Assembly: GCF_007741515.1 (NCBI RefSeq)
Contig: NZ_CP036263.1
Coordinates: 5,071,178 to 5,135,177, forward strand
DNA length: 64,000 nt
Direction: 5' to 3'
From: Adhaeretor mobilis
Lineage (GTDB): Bacteria > Planctomycetota > Planctomycetia > Pirellulales > Lacipirellulaceae
In this document: positions 16,256 to 25,747 of the stretch, in pieces
Layout of the letters: each line of letters starts with the position of its first letter
How positions within the stretch are numbered: position 1 is the first letter of the stretch
The notes under the pieces: generated by a model
Database searches by the model: none
What the model was told of the DNA's origin: nothing
Seen by the model: only the letters and a program-made list of their open reading frames with translations
Translations under genes and position numbers: made by a program

Positions 16256-17017
16256 GTGAAATCAGTGGTCGCTATCCTAGCGGTTGTTTTCGTCGTGGCA
16301 GGAATTAATGCGTGGCTGAGTCTTTCCCCCACAGAACCACCAGCCCGTGAGCCGGGAGTGGTCCTCTTTCGCTACAATTTAAATAGTGTCAGCACAGAGT
16401 TGCGTGAATAAGGATTCCTTAATACGCTCTCCGCAGAATTCCCAGAGATTAAGGTCCTTGATTCCAAACAGTACCTGGGGGCCTCGCGCGAAAACTTTAC
16501 GCAACGCGCGAAGCTGCTAATGGAAAGATGTGGGGACGCGCTCCAAGGTGTCTTCTGTGTCAACGAGCCCAACTCCGACAGCATGCTGCAAGTCTTCGAA
16601 GAGTTCAAGCTTTCTGGGAAGGTTCCATTTATTGCATGTGACTCGAATGTCCCGCTAGCAGAGGCTTTGAAGAACAACAAGATTTCTGGCATCGTGCTGC
16701 AAGACCCTGTGGGGATGGGATACAGCGCAGTGAAAACGATGATTGACCACCTCGATGATAAAGAGATCGCTCTGAAAATCAGCACGGGCCAAACGATGGC
16801 AACCCCTGAGAATGTGGATTCCGATGAGATCCGCAGCCTCCTGTACCCGGAACGGTTCAGCGGCACAGAATTCGAGCCAGAGAAAGCACGCTACACCATC
16901 GCAGTCGTTGCCAAGGAACATACCCATGAGTATTGGCAGTTCGTTCACGCCGGAGCGGAGAAAGCTGCGCGCGAGGCAGGCGATATCAAGATTCGCTTCG
17001 AAGCGACCGTACGGTAG
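16256..17017 (+). pseudogene. Broken membrane-anchored tandem sugar-binding protein
   Basis: One frame, from a GTG at 16256, encodes a membrane anchor (SVVAILAVVFVVAGINAWL), then VVLFRYNLNSVSTELRE, an in-frame TAA at 16409-16411, then GFLNTLSAEFPEIKVL, the second lobe of a LacI/ribose-type binding protein (GVFCVNEPNSDSMLQVFEEF, GIVLQDPVGMGYSAVKTM). The residues next to the TAA read E-stop-GF where relatives have EQGF, so a CAA-to-TAA change is likely. The first lobe of this domain is missing. Past PENVDSDEIRSLL the frame starts a second binding-protein domain (YTIAVVAKEHTHEYWQFVHA) that stops at 17017. The gene has therefore suffered an internal deletion, a nonsense mutation and a 3' truncation at the IS630 remnant. 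Confidence 0.7.
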
Positions 17018-17129
17018 TGTCCGTCAACCTGCGCACATTCATTTTAGGCTTTGCTCTTGCTGGTAGGTCCTCCCCAGCATCACAGGCGGCGAGTACATCT
17101 CGTCGAAACTCTTTCGAATACGCTTGCAT
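17018..17129 (-). pseudogene. N-terminal remnant of an IS630-family transposase
   Basis: From the ATG at 17129, preceded by a strong AGGAGG site, the sequence reads QAYSKEFRRDVLAACDAGED, the opening of IS630-type transposases (KAYSxDLRxRVLAACDAGE). The similarity fades after about 20 codons, just where the broken binding-protein gene ends. Nothing of the catalytic DDE domain remains. Confidence 0.65.
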
Positions 17130-17346
17130 CGATTCACCTCCTAGCTGAAGTGAACCTAGCTTAGCTAACTTGCCTAGGGAGCGTTAGAGCTAGTCAAAGA
17201 ACGCACCCATGCTAATCGTAAATACTCAAAGTTCGACTGTGGCACAAAGAGACAGCCTTGCGTCTTTCAAGGAAATGGCTTGCGACGAGTGCTTTTCAGT
17301 GGGTCGACTAGCGCCACTAACGATCGCATGGCAGCATCTTCTGTAA

Positions 17347-18138
17347 TTAGTTTGTTTCGAGCATTCGCTGTCGATAATGTTCGTCAGACCTTGCACCGAT
17401 GCGTTCCACCTGTTCAACGGGCATAAAGATGGGGCCACCTGCGGTCGTAGCACCCACAAATACTCGTGCTGCTTTCTCTGCCATCATAAGTGCTGCCTCT
17501 ACTTGTTTCGCGCTACCACCGATCGCAATCAGGCCGTGGTTTTCTAACAAGATCGTCTTAGGAATGCAGCCAGTCCGGTCCCTAAAGGCTTCGACTTCTT
17601 GCGCAATGCAACGGGCCAAGGTTAGCCCAGGATCGACGTAGGGAATGAGCACCGACTCTTGTCCGCAGTAAACAATCTGATCGGGGAAGAGACGACGCTT
17701 GGCATAATCTTCAGCTCGCGGAGAACACAGTAGTTGATTCACGCAAATCGGATGTGTATGGCCCACAAAATGAATGCCTGGAAGTTCCAATAGCCAGGAG
17801 TGAAATAATGTCTCCACGGAAGGCTTGAGGGCATCAGGGTTTGCCCGGCTTTCCAGCAATAAGGATTCTACGCCTTCATCACCGGTATCCGCGCCGTCCA
17901 GCGACTTCAGGATTACTTGCGAGTTAACCTCTACCAGTTGGTCTGTTGTTAAGGTGCCAAGTTGCGTACCGCTTGCTTTTATCAGCAACCTATCGGCATC
18001 TAATTGTCCTGAGACATTGCCCTCACCCAGTATTGCCATCTCCTCGAACTGCGCAACTTGGTGCGCCATTTCGATGAGGTCCTGCTGGATCGAAGCTAGA
18101 TGTTTCTCGGCATCTTGTTGGCTATTCACTTCATGCAC
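17347..18138 (-). CDS. Class II aldolase, probable L-fuculose-1-phosphate aldolase
   Basis: The 263-residue cytosolic protein belongs to the class II aldolase/adducin family. It shows the substrate loop EGNVSGQLDADRLLIKASGTQ (a stretch ending near residue 58), the zinc-binding HTHP (about residue 127, within GHTHPICVN) and a third histidine in LLENHGLIAIGG. It lies downstream of fucI and fucU on the same strand, with 106 bases to fucI. Cleavage of L-fuculose-1-phosphate to dihydroxyacetone phosphate and L-lactaldehyde is the probable role. Acting on another sugar phosphate, or decarboxylation or dehydration as in some family members, remains possible. Confidence 0.75.
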   Translation of the reverse strand: MHEVNSQQDAEKHLASIQQDLIEMAHQVAQFEEMAILGEGNVSGQLDADRLLIKASGTQLGTLTTDQLVEVNSQVILKSLDGADTGDEGVESLLLESRANPDALKPSVETLFHSWLLELPGIHFVGHTHPICVNQLLCSPRAEDYAKRRLFPDQIVYCGQESVLIPYVDPGLTLARCIAQEVEAFRDRTGCIPKTILLENHGLIAIGGSAKQVEAALMMAEKAARVFVGATTAGGPIFMPVEQVERIGARSDEHYRQRMLETN

Positions 18139-18244
18139 CTTTCATTGGTCCGCTGAGCAGAACTAAATCCTACGAGCCACACCTTTATGCTGCTCACTAG
18201 ACCAAGCTATCAACAGAATATACATACTTGCTCACTGTGACGGT

Positions 18245-20017
18245 TCACCCGAAGAGTGGCCCATAATTGCGACAGGCACGGAAGTCGGCCCCTTCAGGGT
18301 CTGCTGTGCCGAAGGCGTTCCATGAGCTTGGACGGAAGATATTCTCATCCGACACATTGTGCATGTAAACCGGGATACGTAGCATCGCTGCCAGGGAGAT
18401 CATGTCGGCGCCAATGTGGCCGTAGCTCATCACGCAGTGGTTTGCACCCCAGTTGTTCATGACATTGTAAGCGTCACGAAAAGCTCCCTTGCCAGTAATC
18501 CGCGGGGCGAACCAGGTGGTGGGCCATGTCGGGTTGGTGCGTTGATCCAGGATGTCGTGCGCTTCGTCAGGGAGTTCCACGGTGACTCCCTCGGCAAGTT
18601 GTAGCGCAGGACCAAGGCCCTGGACAAGGTTCAAGCGGGCGATCGTGGCCGGCATTCCACCCTTCGTGCGATAGCGAGTCGACCAACCGCCTCCAGGAAA
18701 ATACTCGGTAATTGATGGATGCCAAGTGGTCGCTTGCAAGCAGGCTTGCTCCTCCTCGTCGGTGATTTGCCACCAAGGCTTTATTGCCGGCTCCCCATCG
18801 ACTTGCTGTTCACCCGTTCCATCGAGAGCTGCTGGTCCTGAGTTAATCAAGTGCAGCAGGCCACTGGCGGCGTCGCCCTCCAGCTTGTGGCCGGTCGTCC
18901 GCTGAACTGCATCAGGACTCCAGTAGGTGCGTAGATCTGCAAAAATTTGGGCCGTGTTCGTTAGCAAATGTCCGAAGAGCATCGTAACAGCATTGAGCGC
19001 GTCATTCTCAGTGGCCACCATGTAAGGGCAGCGGCGACCATTCCAATCGAACGAGGTGTTGAGGATCGCCTCCATGAAGTCACCGTTGGGGTAGGTGTCT
19101 GTCCATTGACGCTGCCCCTGAAAACCGGCGGCAATCGCATGGTGTCCTTGCGCTTCTTCATGAAATCCCATCTCCGCTAGGCGCGGATTGCCTACCATGA
19201 GGTCTCGCGTAGCGAGGGCCATCTTCACGCTGGTTTCCCACTCCTTATCGAGCTTATCGCGACTCCGCTTCTTATCGTCCGAATTGGCATCGAATCCTTC
19301 CGTGCAATTTTCCTTGACCCACGTCATGGCACGTTGATATTCGTCTTGGTCAAAAATCCCATCACGTTCTCGACGGGCAACTTCCGTCATGTCGACCACC
19401 TCAACACGCATGCCAAGGTATTGCTCAAAGAAGGCAGAATCGACGACCGACCCAGCAATGCCCATCGAAGTGCCACCAATGGAGAGGTAAGACTTACCCC
19501 GCAGTTGGGAGACCGCTAGCCCAGCACGAGCGAAGCGAAGAATCTTCATCGCAACATCATCCGGTATGGAGCTATCGCCTGCATCTTGCACGTCACGACC
19601 GTAAATTCCAAAAGCCGGTAGGCCTTTTTGGGTATGACCGGCGAGTACCGCCGCCAGATAGACCGCCCCTGGGCGCTCGGTGCCGTTGAACCCCCAGACG
19701 GCTTTGGGCCGGAGCGGGTTCATATCCATCGTTTCTGAGCCGTAACACCAGCAGGGAGTCACGGTGAGCGAAACATCGACACGTTCGCGTAAGAAATGCT
19801 CCTCAGCCGCAGCGGCTTCCGCGACACCTCCGATGCACGTGTCGTGTACGACACACTCTACCGGCGATCCGTCGGTTAGAAAAAGCTTGCTGGAAATCAG
19901 CTCGGCTACGGCATGGGCTTGCCCCATGGTCTGGGCTTCCAGCGACTCACGTACGCCACCCATTCGACCATCAATTGTTGGGCGGATTCCGATCTTTGGA
20001 GTGCTATGCTGCGGCAT
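18245..20017 (-). CDS. fucI: L-fucose isomerase
   Basis: The 590-residue protein is full length for FucI. The N-terminus KIGIRPTIDGRMGGVRESLE, the region GFNGTERPGAVYLAAVLAGH and the metal-ligand segments around LSIGGTSMGIAGSVVD and YMVATENDALNAVTMLFGHL are all characteristic. The C-terminal domain holds NNWGANHCVMSYGHIGADMI. It converts L-fucose to L-fuculose in the cytosol, using a divalent metal. It sits between fucU and the aldolase gene in a likely operon. D-arabinose is a known side substrate of the family. Confidence 0.95.
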   Translation of the reverse strand: MPQHSTPKIGIRPTIDGRMGGVRESLEAQTMGQAHAVAELISSKLFLTDGSPVECVVHDTCIGGVAEAAAAEEHFLRERVDVSLTVTPCWCYGSETMDMNPLRPKAVWGFNGTERPGAVYLAAVLAGHTQKGLPAFGIYGRDVQDAGDSSIPDDVAMKILRFARAGLAVSQLRGKSYLSIGGTSMGIAGSVVDSAFFEQYLGMRVEVVDMTEVARRERDGIFDQDEYQRAMTWVKENCTEGFDANSDDKKRSRDKLDKEWETSVKMALATRDLMVGNPRLAEMGFHEEAQGHHAIAAGFQGQRQWTDTYPNGDFMEAILNTSFDWNGRRCPYMVATENDALNAVTMLFGHLLTNTAQIFADLRTYWSPDAVQRTTGHKLEGDAASGLLHLINSGPAALDGTGEQQVDGEPAIKPWWQITDEEEQACLQATTWHPSITEYFPGGGWSTRYRTKGGMPATIARLNLVQGLGPALQLAEGVTVELPDEAHDILDQRTNPTWPTTWFAPRITGKGAFRDAYNVMNNWGANHCVMSYGHIGADMISLAAMLRIPVYMHNVSDENIFRPSSWNAFGTADPEGADFRACRNYGPLFG

Positions 20018-20106
20018 TGGGGGGTGTTTCCTCAGGGAGTAGTTGTACTAAAAAAGTTCTCATGGAATTCCATGGCTGTTCAAGACGCCACTGATTGGCG
20101 CTCGGG

Positions 20107-20538
20107 TCACAACGGGGTGACGCCTTTCTTCAGAAGAATATTACCGTACTTACAAGTCTCGCCGGTCATCACTACGGCAAATGCCTTCCGAGCGCGGTCG
20201 TAGAACGCAGAACGTTCAACTCGAGCAATTTCTGCGACCTCAGGATTGTGACGATCGACAACCGATCGATACGCGATTTCGACTGCCGCGTCGATTTGGT
20301 CGCCATCTACGGCAGCCATCATTACGAGTGGTGCATCAGCGTAAGTGTCGAGTTCAAACAAAGGTAGAATCGCGTCTATGAGATCAGGAATCCTAATGCC
20401 ATCGGCACGCAGTACGTTGGTATTCGTCGAGTGCCCAGGAAAATGGGCATCAGCGAGAACAATCTCATCTCCGTGACCCATTCGGCAGAGACAAGCCAAT
20501 AACTCAGGCGATAAGATTGGTGAGATACCCTTAAGCAT
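20107..20538 (-). CDS. fucU: L-fucose mutarotase, FucU
   Basis: The 143-residue RbsD/FucU family protein starts LKGISPILSPELLACLCRMG, then HGDEIVLADAHFPGHS, where the first histidine is the catalytic one of the family. It contains AFYDRARKAFAVVMTGET and ends CKYGNILLKKGV, typical of FucU rather than RbsD. It interconverts the alpha and beta anomers of L-fucose and feeds the isomerase encoded 89 bases downstream. It is the first gene of the fuc operon and is divergent from the sulfatase gene at 20768; the 230-base space between them should contain both promoters. Confidence 0.9.
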   Translation of the reverse strand: MLKGISPILSPELLACLCRMGHGDEIVLADAHFPGHSTNTNVLRADGIRIPDLIDAILPLFELDTYADAPLVMMAAVDGDQIDAAVEIAYRSVVDRHNPEVAEIARVERSAFYDRARKAFAVVMTGETCKYGNILLKKGVTPL

Positions 20539-20767
20539 AACGTTTCTCAGCTCATTTATACATGATTCTAAATCGTAACAAAACCATAGGCGTCGATGAC
20601 ACTATGCGATAGCCCACCACAACGGACAGCCTAAATGATTGCCTCCTGCCGTGGCTAGGCGGTCAAGAAATCGGGGGTATTTGCGAACTTTCTTCGATAA
20701 ACTACGGCATATGTTACGGATAACTCAATATAAACAGGGAAAACCCGATGGCCCTGAGAGCATCGGA

Positions 20768-22558
20768 ATGGAAAATATCATGACTCACAAACTTAGTGTT
20801 TGGCTCGTCCTACTGCTTCTCGCAGTTTCGCCGGCGGCACATGCTGCTCAGCGTCCCAATGTGATGCTCGTGATTACTGACGATCAAGGGTACGGAGACC
20901 TCGGTTGCCACGGCAACCCGGTACTGAAGACACCGAATATCGACTCGTTGTACGCCCAGAGCGCCCGGTTCACTGATTTCCATGTAAGTCCGACTTGTTC
21001 GCCGACGCGTGGAGCGCTGATGAGCGGACACTACTCCAATCGCGCTGGCACTTGGCACACCATCATGGGGCGGTCGATCTTGTTCGAGGGTGAGACAACC
21101 CTGGGGGAGGCATTCTCCTCGGGAGGTTACGCGACCGGCATGTTCGGCAAATGGCACATTGGGGACAACTACCCTTATCGACCGGAGGACCGCGGCTTCG
21201 GCACGGTCGTGCGACACGGTGGCGGCGGAATTGGGCAGACTCCCGACGTGTGGGACAACGCCTACTTCGACGACTCATACTTCTGCAACGGCCAGATCGA
21301 GAAACGCCACGGTTACTGCACCGATGTGTTCTTCGACGAAACTAAGAAGTTCATCCAAGGAGCCGTTGCCGAGGGAAAGCCGTTCTTTGCTTACCTGTCG
21401 ACGAATGCCCCGCACGGTCCGATGCTTTGTCCCGAGGAGTTTTCGGCACCGTACCGAGAGCAAGTCGGGGAGAAGCAAGCAGTGTTTTTCGGCATGATCG
21501 CCAACATCGACAAGAATGTGGGTGAGCTCCGCGCTTGGTTGAAAAACGAAGGGTTGGCAGAGAACACCATCTTTATCTTCATGACAGACAACGGCACCGC
21601 AGCCGGCGCGAGGATTCATAACGCTGGCATGCGAGGTGGCAAGGGCAGCCAGTTTGAGGGGGGGCACCGCGTGCCGCTGTTCATTCATTGGCCCGAAGGA
21701 GGCATTGATAAACCCGTTGATATTGACCGACTCAGCGCCCATATCGACGTACTACCAACGCTCCAGGAACTCTGCGGACTACCCGAGCAAGAAGACTATG
21801 AAATCGATGGCGTTTCGCTCATGCCCCTGTTGAAAGACCCGCAAGCCGATTGGCCAGATCGGGTGATTGTCACTGATTCGCAACGGGTACTCGACCCCAA
21901 GAAATGGAAGAATTGCAGTACAATGACCCAGCGGTGGCGGTTGGTGAACGGCAAAGGTCTGTACGAGATCGCGAAAGACCCCGGACAGAAACACGACGTC
22001 TCCAAAGAGCATCCACAAGTCGTTGAAAAGCTGCGAGCCGCCTATGAAGACTGGTGGCAAAGCCTCCAGCCGGCCTTGGCCCGCCATGCGGAAATCGTCC
22101 TCGGCAACCCGGAAGAGAATCCCAGTCGACTAACCTGTCACGACTGGTTGACGGATGACGGCGGGCACTCGCCGTGGAACCAAGCGACCATTCGAGCTGG
22201 CCAAAGTACCGTTGGCGACTGGGCGGTACGCGTCGAGCAGGCGGGCAAATACCGCATCACTCTCCGGCGTTGGCCAGCAGAAGCCGCCACGCCCTTGACT
22301 GATGCTCTGCCAGCTGGCTCGACTGTGCCCGGCATGGAGGCGTTTCGCGAAACGCCCGGCAAAGCATTGAAGATCCGATCAGCGGGCATTCAAATCGGTG
22401 ACGTCAAACTCCAGCGACCTGCCGCATCGGATGCTGAGTCTGTAGAGTTTGAGGCAAAATTGCCCGAAGGTTCAGAACGTCTGCGGTGCTACTTCGAGCT
22501 AGCCGACGGAAGTACTATCGGGGCATACTACGCTGACGTAGAGCTGCTTAGCAATTAG
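20768..22558 (+). CDS. Secreted arylsulfatase with C-terminal extension
   Basis: The product is 596 residues. The start at 20768 gives a signal peptide (KLSVWLVLLLLAVSPAAHA); an ATG at 20780 is equally good. The alkaline-phosphatase-like fold opens with RPNVMLVITDDQGYGDLGCH (metal-binding Asp pair), and the active-site motif CSPTRG, in FHVSPTCSPTRGALMSGHYS, has the cysteine that is converted to formylglycine. GKWHIGDNYPYRPEDRGFG and FMTDNGTAAG complete the catalytic set. Beyond about residue 440 a beta-rich extension follows (WAVRVEQAGKYRITLRRWP), probably carbohydrate binding. It lies across from fucU and leads the plus-strand pair with the lyase gene. Confidence 0.9.
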   Translation: MENIMTHKLSVWLVLLLLAVSPAAHAAQRPNVMLVITDDQGYGDLGCHGNPVLKTPNIDSLYAQSARFTDFHVSPTCSPTRGALMSGHYSNRAGTWHTIMGRSILFEGETTLGEAFSSGGYATGMFGKWHIGDNYPYRPEDRGFGTVVRHGGGGIGQTPDVWDNAYFDDSYFCNGQIEKRHGYCTDVFFDETKKFIQGAVAEGKPFFAYLSTNAPHGPMLCPEEFSAPYREQVGEKQAVFFGMIANIDKNVGELRAWLKNEGLAENTIFIFMTDNGTAAGARIHNAGMRGGKGSQFEGGHRVPLFIHWPEGGIDKPVDIDRLSAHIDVLPTLQELCGLPEQEDYEIDGVSLMPLLKDPQADWPDRVIVTDSQRVLDPKKWKNCSTMTQRWRLVNGKGLYEIAKDPGQKHDVSKEHPQVVEKLRAAYEDWWQSLQPALARHAEIVLGNPEENPSRLTCHDWLTDDGGHSPWNQATIRAGQSTVGDWAVRVEQAGKYRITLRRWPAEAATPLTDALPAGSTVPGMEAFRETPGKALKIRSAGIQIGDVKLQRPAASDAESVEFEAKLPEGSERLRCYFELADGSTIGAYYADVELLSN

Positions 22559-22640
22559 CATAAGAGAAAGCCCAATTGCCCATGGGATCGGCCCATGGAA
22601 CCGATTGACCAGTTCCTCGCTAGTAGGTCAGGATGCGGAG

Positions 22641-23813
22641 ATGATGCAAGAGCCCAATCGTGTAGACTTCATACTAGCTGCGACGCTGTTCTTCCTTTCG
22701 GGATTGCAGCCAGAACTTCGCGCCGAGGAACCCACGTCTGCTAAGGCGACCAGTTTTGTGCATCCGGGCATCGCGCACACACTACCTAGTATCGCGTTTG
22801 TAAAGCGCAAACTAGCAGCCGGCGAGCAACCTTGGACAGAGGCTTGGGAGCAACTCGAAGAGTCTCGCTATGTCCGTAGACGCAGGCAGCCTCAACCGCG
22901 AGCCCACGTCGCTCGGGGACCTTACGGGAATCCCGACCATGGCGCTTCCGAGTTTGTTCGTGATGGCACCACTGCTTACACGCTTGCCTTGAAATGGGTC
23001 ATTACCGGTGAGGAAGACCATGCAGGTGAAGCGGCGCAGATATTAGATGCGTGGTCTCAAACTCTTGAAAAGGTCACCGACCATGATGCCGCGTTGCTGA
23101 TTGGTATGTGTGGTCACCATTACTGCAATGCTGCCGAACTCATCAAACATACCTGGGATGGGTGGCCCAAAGAGGACCAAGCTCAATTTGAATCGATGTT
23201 GAGAGAAGTTTGGTACCCAATCATCAAAGATTTCTACCCGAGCGCTAATGGGAACTGGGATGGTTCCATACTTCAAACCATGTTGGCGATGGGAGTCTTT
23301 CTAGATGATCGGCCAATGTTCGACCGTGCTGTAAACTACTACCTGGAAGGCGAAGGAAACGGTGCCGTGCGGAACTATTTCAACGAGTTCGGCGAATGCC
23401 AAGAAAGTGGTCGCGATCAGGCTCACACTCAAATGGGCCTAGAGTATTTGGCAAATTCGTGTGAAACGGCTTGGAACCAAGGGATCGACCTGTACGGTGC
23501 GTATGATAACCGGTTGTTGAAGGGATTTGAGTACACAGCGAAGTTCAACCTTGGATTTGAGGTGCGCTACGAACCCTACAAGAGTTTCGAGGGGCGTTAT
23601 TTTTATGAGTCAATCTCGGAGGAAGCTCGTGGTCGGCTTCGCCCCATGTACGAAAAAGTCTTGAATCACTATCAAAACCGCAAAGGCCTGGACGCGTCTT
23701 TCACCAAGAAAGCCGTCGCGAAGACTCGTCCTGAGTCTCGCGGACGATCAATCCTGCCTTGGGGCACACTCATGTTTGCCGATCAACCAGCTGAATTTCC
23801 AGTAGACAAGTAG
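22641..23813 (+). CDS. Secreted alginate-lyase-like enzyme (PL38-like)
   Basis: The product is about 390 residues from the ATG at 22641, chosen for its signal peptide (DFILAATLFFLSGLQPELRA) and a GGATGCGGAG sequence just upstream. The alpha/alpha-barrel alginate-lyase family pattern is visible in FVHPGIAHTLPSIAFVKRKL, CGHHYCNAAELIKHTWDG, SANGNWDGSILQTMLAMGVF and GECQESGRDQAHTQMGLEYL. Asn, His and Tyr in these blocks are probable active-site residues. The family cleaves uronate-containing polymers by beta-elimination. Which polymer is cut here is unknown; a glucuronate-bearing fucan backbone would suit the locus. A paralogue lies at 49524. Confidence 0.75.
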   Translation: MMQEPNRVDFILAATLFFLSGLQPELRAEEPTSAKATSFVHPGIAHTLPSIAFVKRKLAAGEQPWTEAWEQLEESRYVRRRRQPQPRAHVARGPYGNPDHGASEFVRDGTTAYTLALKWVITGEEDHAGEAAQILDAWSQTLEKVTDHDAALLIGMCGHHYCNAAELIKHTWDGWPKEDQAQFESMLREVWYPIIKDFYPSANGNWDGSILQTMLAMGVFLDDRPMFDRAVNYYLEGEGNGAVRNYFNEFGECQESGRDQAHTQMGLEYLANSCETAWNQGIDLYGAYDNRLLKGFEYTAKFNLGFEVRYEPYKSFEGRYFYESISEEARGRLRPMYEKVLNHYQNRKGLDASFTKKAVAKTRPESRGRSILPWGTLMFADQPAEFPVDK

Positions 23814-23888
23814 TGGGCTTGCTAGTTTCACAACTTGCAGCCTTCCTCTCCACTCAATGATCGAGACAGCCGCTTCCATCGGTTCGAA

Positions 23889-25646
23889 CTAGTCTGTTGG
23901 CGTTAGCGTGACGCGGTGCAAGTCAAAGCCTTCCCAGTCATTTTTGTTTGGCTTGAGCCCCAGAGTATAGATGCCGGCCTTGGGAATGGTAATCTCGCCA
24001 AGACTAATTGACCGAACGCCCTTTGCATCAGTCGCCAGGACCTCGATGGGTTTCTTAGTTTTGTTGAATTCAAGGGACAACTTACTCTTTCCCCCCCCCT
24101 CGATTTCAGCCATGACGTCATAGGTGCCTGCCTTGGCCGCGCGAAAATCCCACGACAACCACGATTTCACTTTGTTCCAATCAGTGATCTTCGCGCTATT
24201 TCCCTTCTCTTCCAAACGGGCGTGCGAGCGGATCGTGTTGTGGATGTCTGCCCAGACCGCGTCAAGCACGATGCTGCCATCGGGGAGCGTCCCCGGCAGG
24301 TGAGGCACTACGTTTAGCGGACCGGTAAACTTCAACTCGACCACACTTGCGATTGCGTCGGGAGCATTTTGAGGAACAGTCACTACTACATCGCCCTCAG
24401 TTGCCTTAGTTGAAAGCTCTGCACCCGTGGCCAGCAATCGCGCAGCTGTCACTTCGTTTCGGAGGCCGGGAATGACCAATTTCTGATCTGATGGCCAATC
24501 AAACACATGAATGTAAAGTGTTCCGCCATTTTCCGTGGTCTTCTTGGTACAGCGACCCCATTGCAACTTTGCAAAGGGGCTGGCGGTGGTTCCGTAAATG
24601 GCGGATCCATTGAGCTTCATCCAGTCTCCCAATTGTTGCAATCGCTGGATGCTCGGCTCGGGGATTTCTCCTTCTGCGGTAGGCCCGACGTTGAGGAGGT
24701 AGTTACCACCCTTACTCACAATGTCGATGAGGTTGCGAAGAATTACTTCCGTGGATTTCCAATTGTCGTCGTAACTCTTATAGCCCCAGGTGTCGTTCAT
24801 TGTCATGCAGGTTTCCCAATCACGACCCTCGATACCTGTGGCAGGAATGTGCTGCTCGGGTGTCTCCGTGTCGCCCTTGTAACCGCCACCGAGACGGTTG
24901 TTCGTGATGAGTCCGGGGCGCAACGCGATCAGGTCGTGCAACGGCTTCGCACGCTCAGGCGTCATCAAGTGTGGCGTGTCCCACCACAGAATGTCTGGCT
25001 TGATGCGTGTCAGGATTTCGCGAGTCTGTGGCACGGCGATCTTCTTGAGGTATTCATCGAAGCTGCCCTTATGGGCATCGTCCCAACCGCCCCCTTCCTT
25101 GGAGCCAGCCTTCGCCCCGCCTGGATGTGTCCAATCCTGAGCCTGCGAATAATAAGTACCGAACTTCAATCCCCTGTGGCGTGCTGCTTCCGCCAAGGGC
25201 GTAATCAAATCCTTTTTATACGGCGTAGCATCTGCAATATCCCACTCCGTTGCGTCCGAAGGGAACAGCGCGAAACCGTCGTGATGTTTCGCGGTGATCA
25301 CGATGTACTTCATGCCAGCGTTCTTGGCGAGTTCCGCCCAGGCTTCAGGATTGTACTTGACTGGGTTGAACCCCTTGGCATAGCCCTGGTATTCGGCGAC
25401 GGGGATCTTTCCACGCTGCATGATCCACTCGCCGATACCCTCGATTTGCTTACCCTCGTAAACTCCAGCGGGCACAGCATAAAGACCCCAATGGATGAAC
25501 ATGCCAAACTTGGCGTCCCTCCACCACTCTAAGTGGTCGGAAGATTGCTTTGGTGAATCTCCTGATTCCGTTTTTTGGGCACTGGCGGGTAGAGCCGCAG
25601 TGGTCAAGAGAACTATTAGAAGTAGCGGGAGAATTGCTCGCTTCAT
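23889..25646 (-). CDS. Secreted alpha-L-fucosidase (GH29)
   Basis: The 585-residue protein has a signal peptide (KRAILPLLLIVLLTTAALPA, cut near ASA-Q) and a GH29 catalytic barrel. DAKFGMFIHWGLYAVPAGVY (45-64), VITAKHHDGFALFPSDATEW and YYSQAQDWTHPGG bind fucose, and the nucleophile Asp is in DILWWDTPH (about residue 223). After the barrel comes a small beta-sandwich and a C-terminal domain (about 460-585) with GTYDVMAEIEGGGKSKLSLE, resembling a carbohydrate-binding module. It removes alpha-linked L-fucose from glycans in the periplasm or outside. It is the last gene of the minus-strand series that starts with the sigma factor. Confidence 0.9.
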   Translation of the reverse strand: MKRAILPLLLIVLLTTAALPASAQKTESGDSPKQSSDHLEWWRDAKFGMFIHWGLYAVPAGVYEGKQIEGIGEWIMQRGKIPVAEYQGYAKGFNPVKYNPEAWAELAKNAGMKYIVITAKHHDGFALFPSDATEWDIADATPYKKDLITPLAEAARHRGLKFGTYYSQAQDWTHPGGAKAGSKEGGGWDDAHKGSFDEYLKKIAVPQTREILTRIKPDILWWDTPHLMTPERAKPLHDLIALRPGLITNNRLGGGYKGDTETPEQHIPATGIEGRDWETCMTMNDTWGYKSYDDNWKSTEVILRNLIDIVSKGGNYLLNVGPTAEGEIPEPSIQRLQQLGDWMKLNGSAIYGTTASPFAKLQWGRCTKKTTENGGTLYIHVFDWPSDQKLVIPGLRNEVTAARLLATGAELSTKATEGDVVVTVPQNAPDAIASVVELKFTGPLNVVPHLPGTLPDGSIVLDAVWADIHNTIRSHARLEEKGNSAKITDWNKVKSWLSWDFRAAKAGTYDVMAEIEGGGKSKLSLEFNKTKKPIEVLATDAKGVRSISLGEITIPKAGIYTLGLKPNKNDWEGFDLHRVTLTPTD

Positions 25647-25747
25647 GGTGTTTCCTTCTATTTCTATGTGACTAGAAAGTAAAATTCATAGGTACTTCGC
25701 GACCTATTGTACTTAACTGAGTGTGAACGAATTCCAATGGAAAGTCA

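Noticed and set aside
22560..22600. CCCATGG pair after the sulfatase gene as a terminator
   Set aside because: The stem is short and self-complementary in each half, and no U run follows, so I could not support it.
24507..25532. Plus-strand 341-residue open frame
   Set aside because: It lies fully antisense to the GH29 fucosidase gene, whose motifs and signal peptide are complete.
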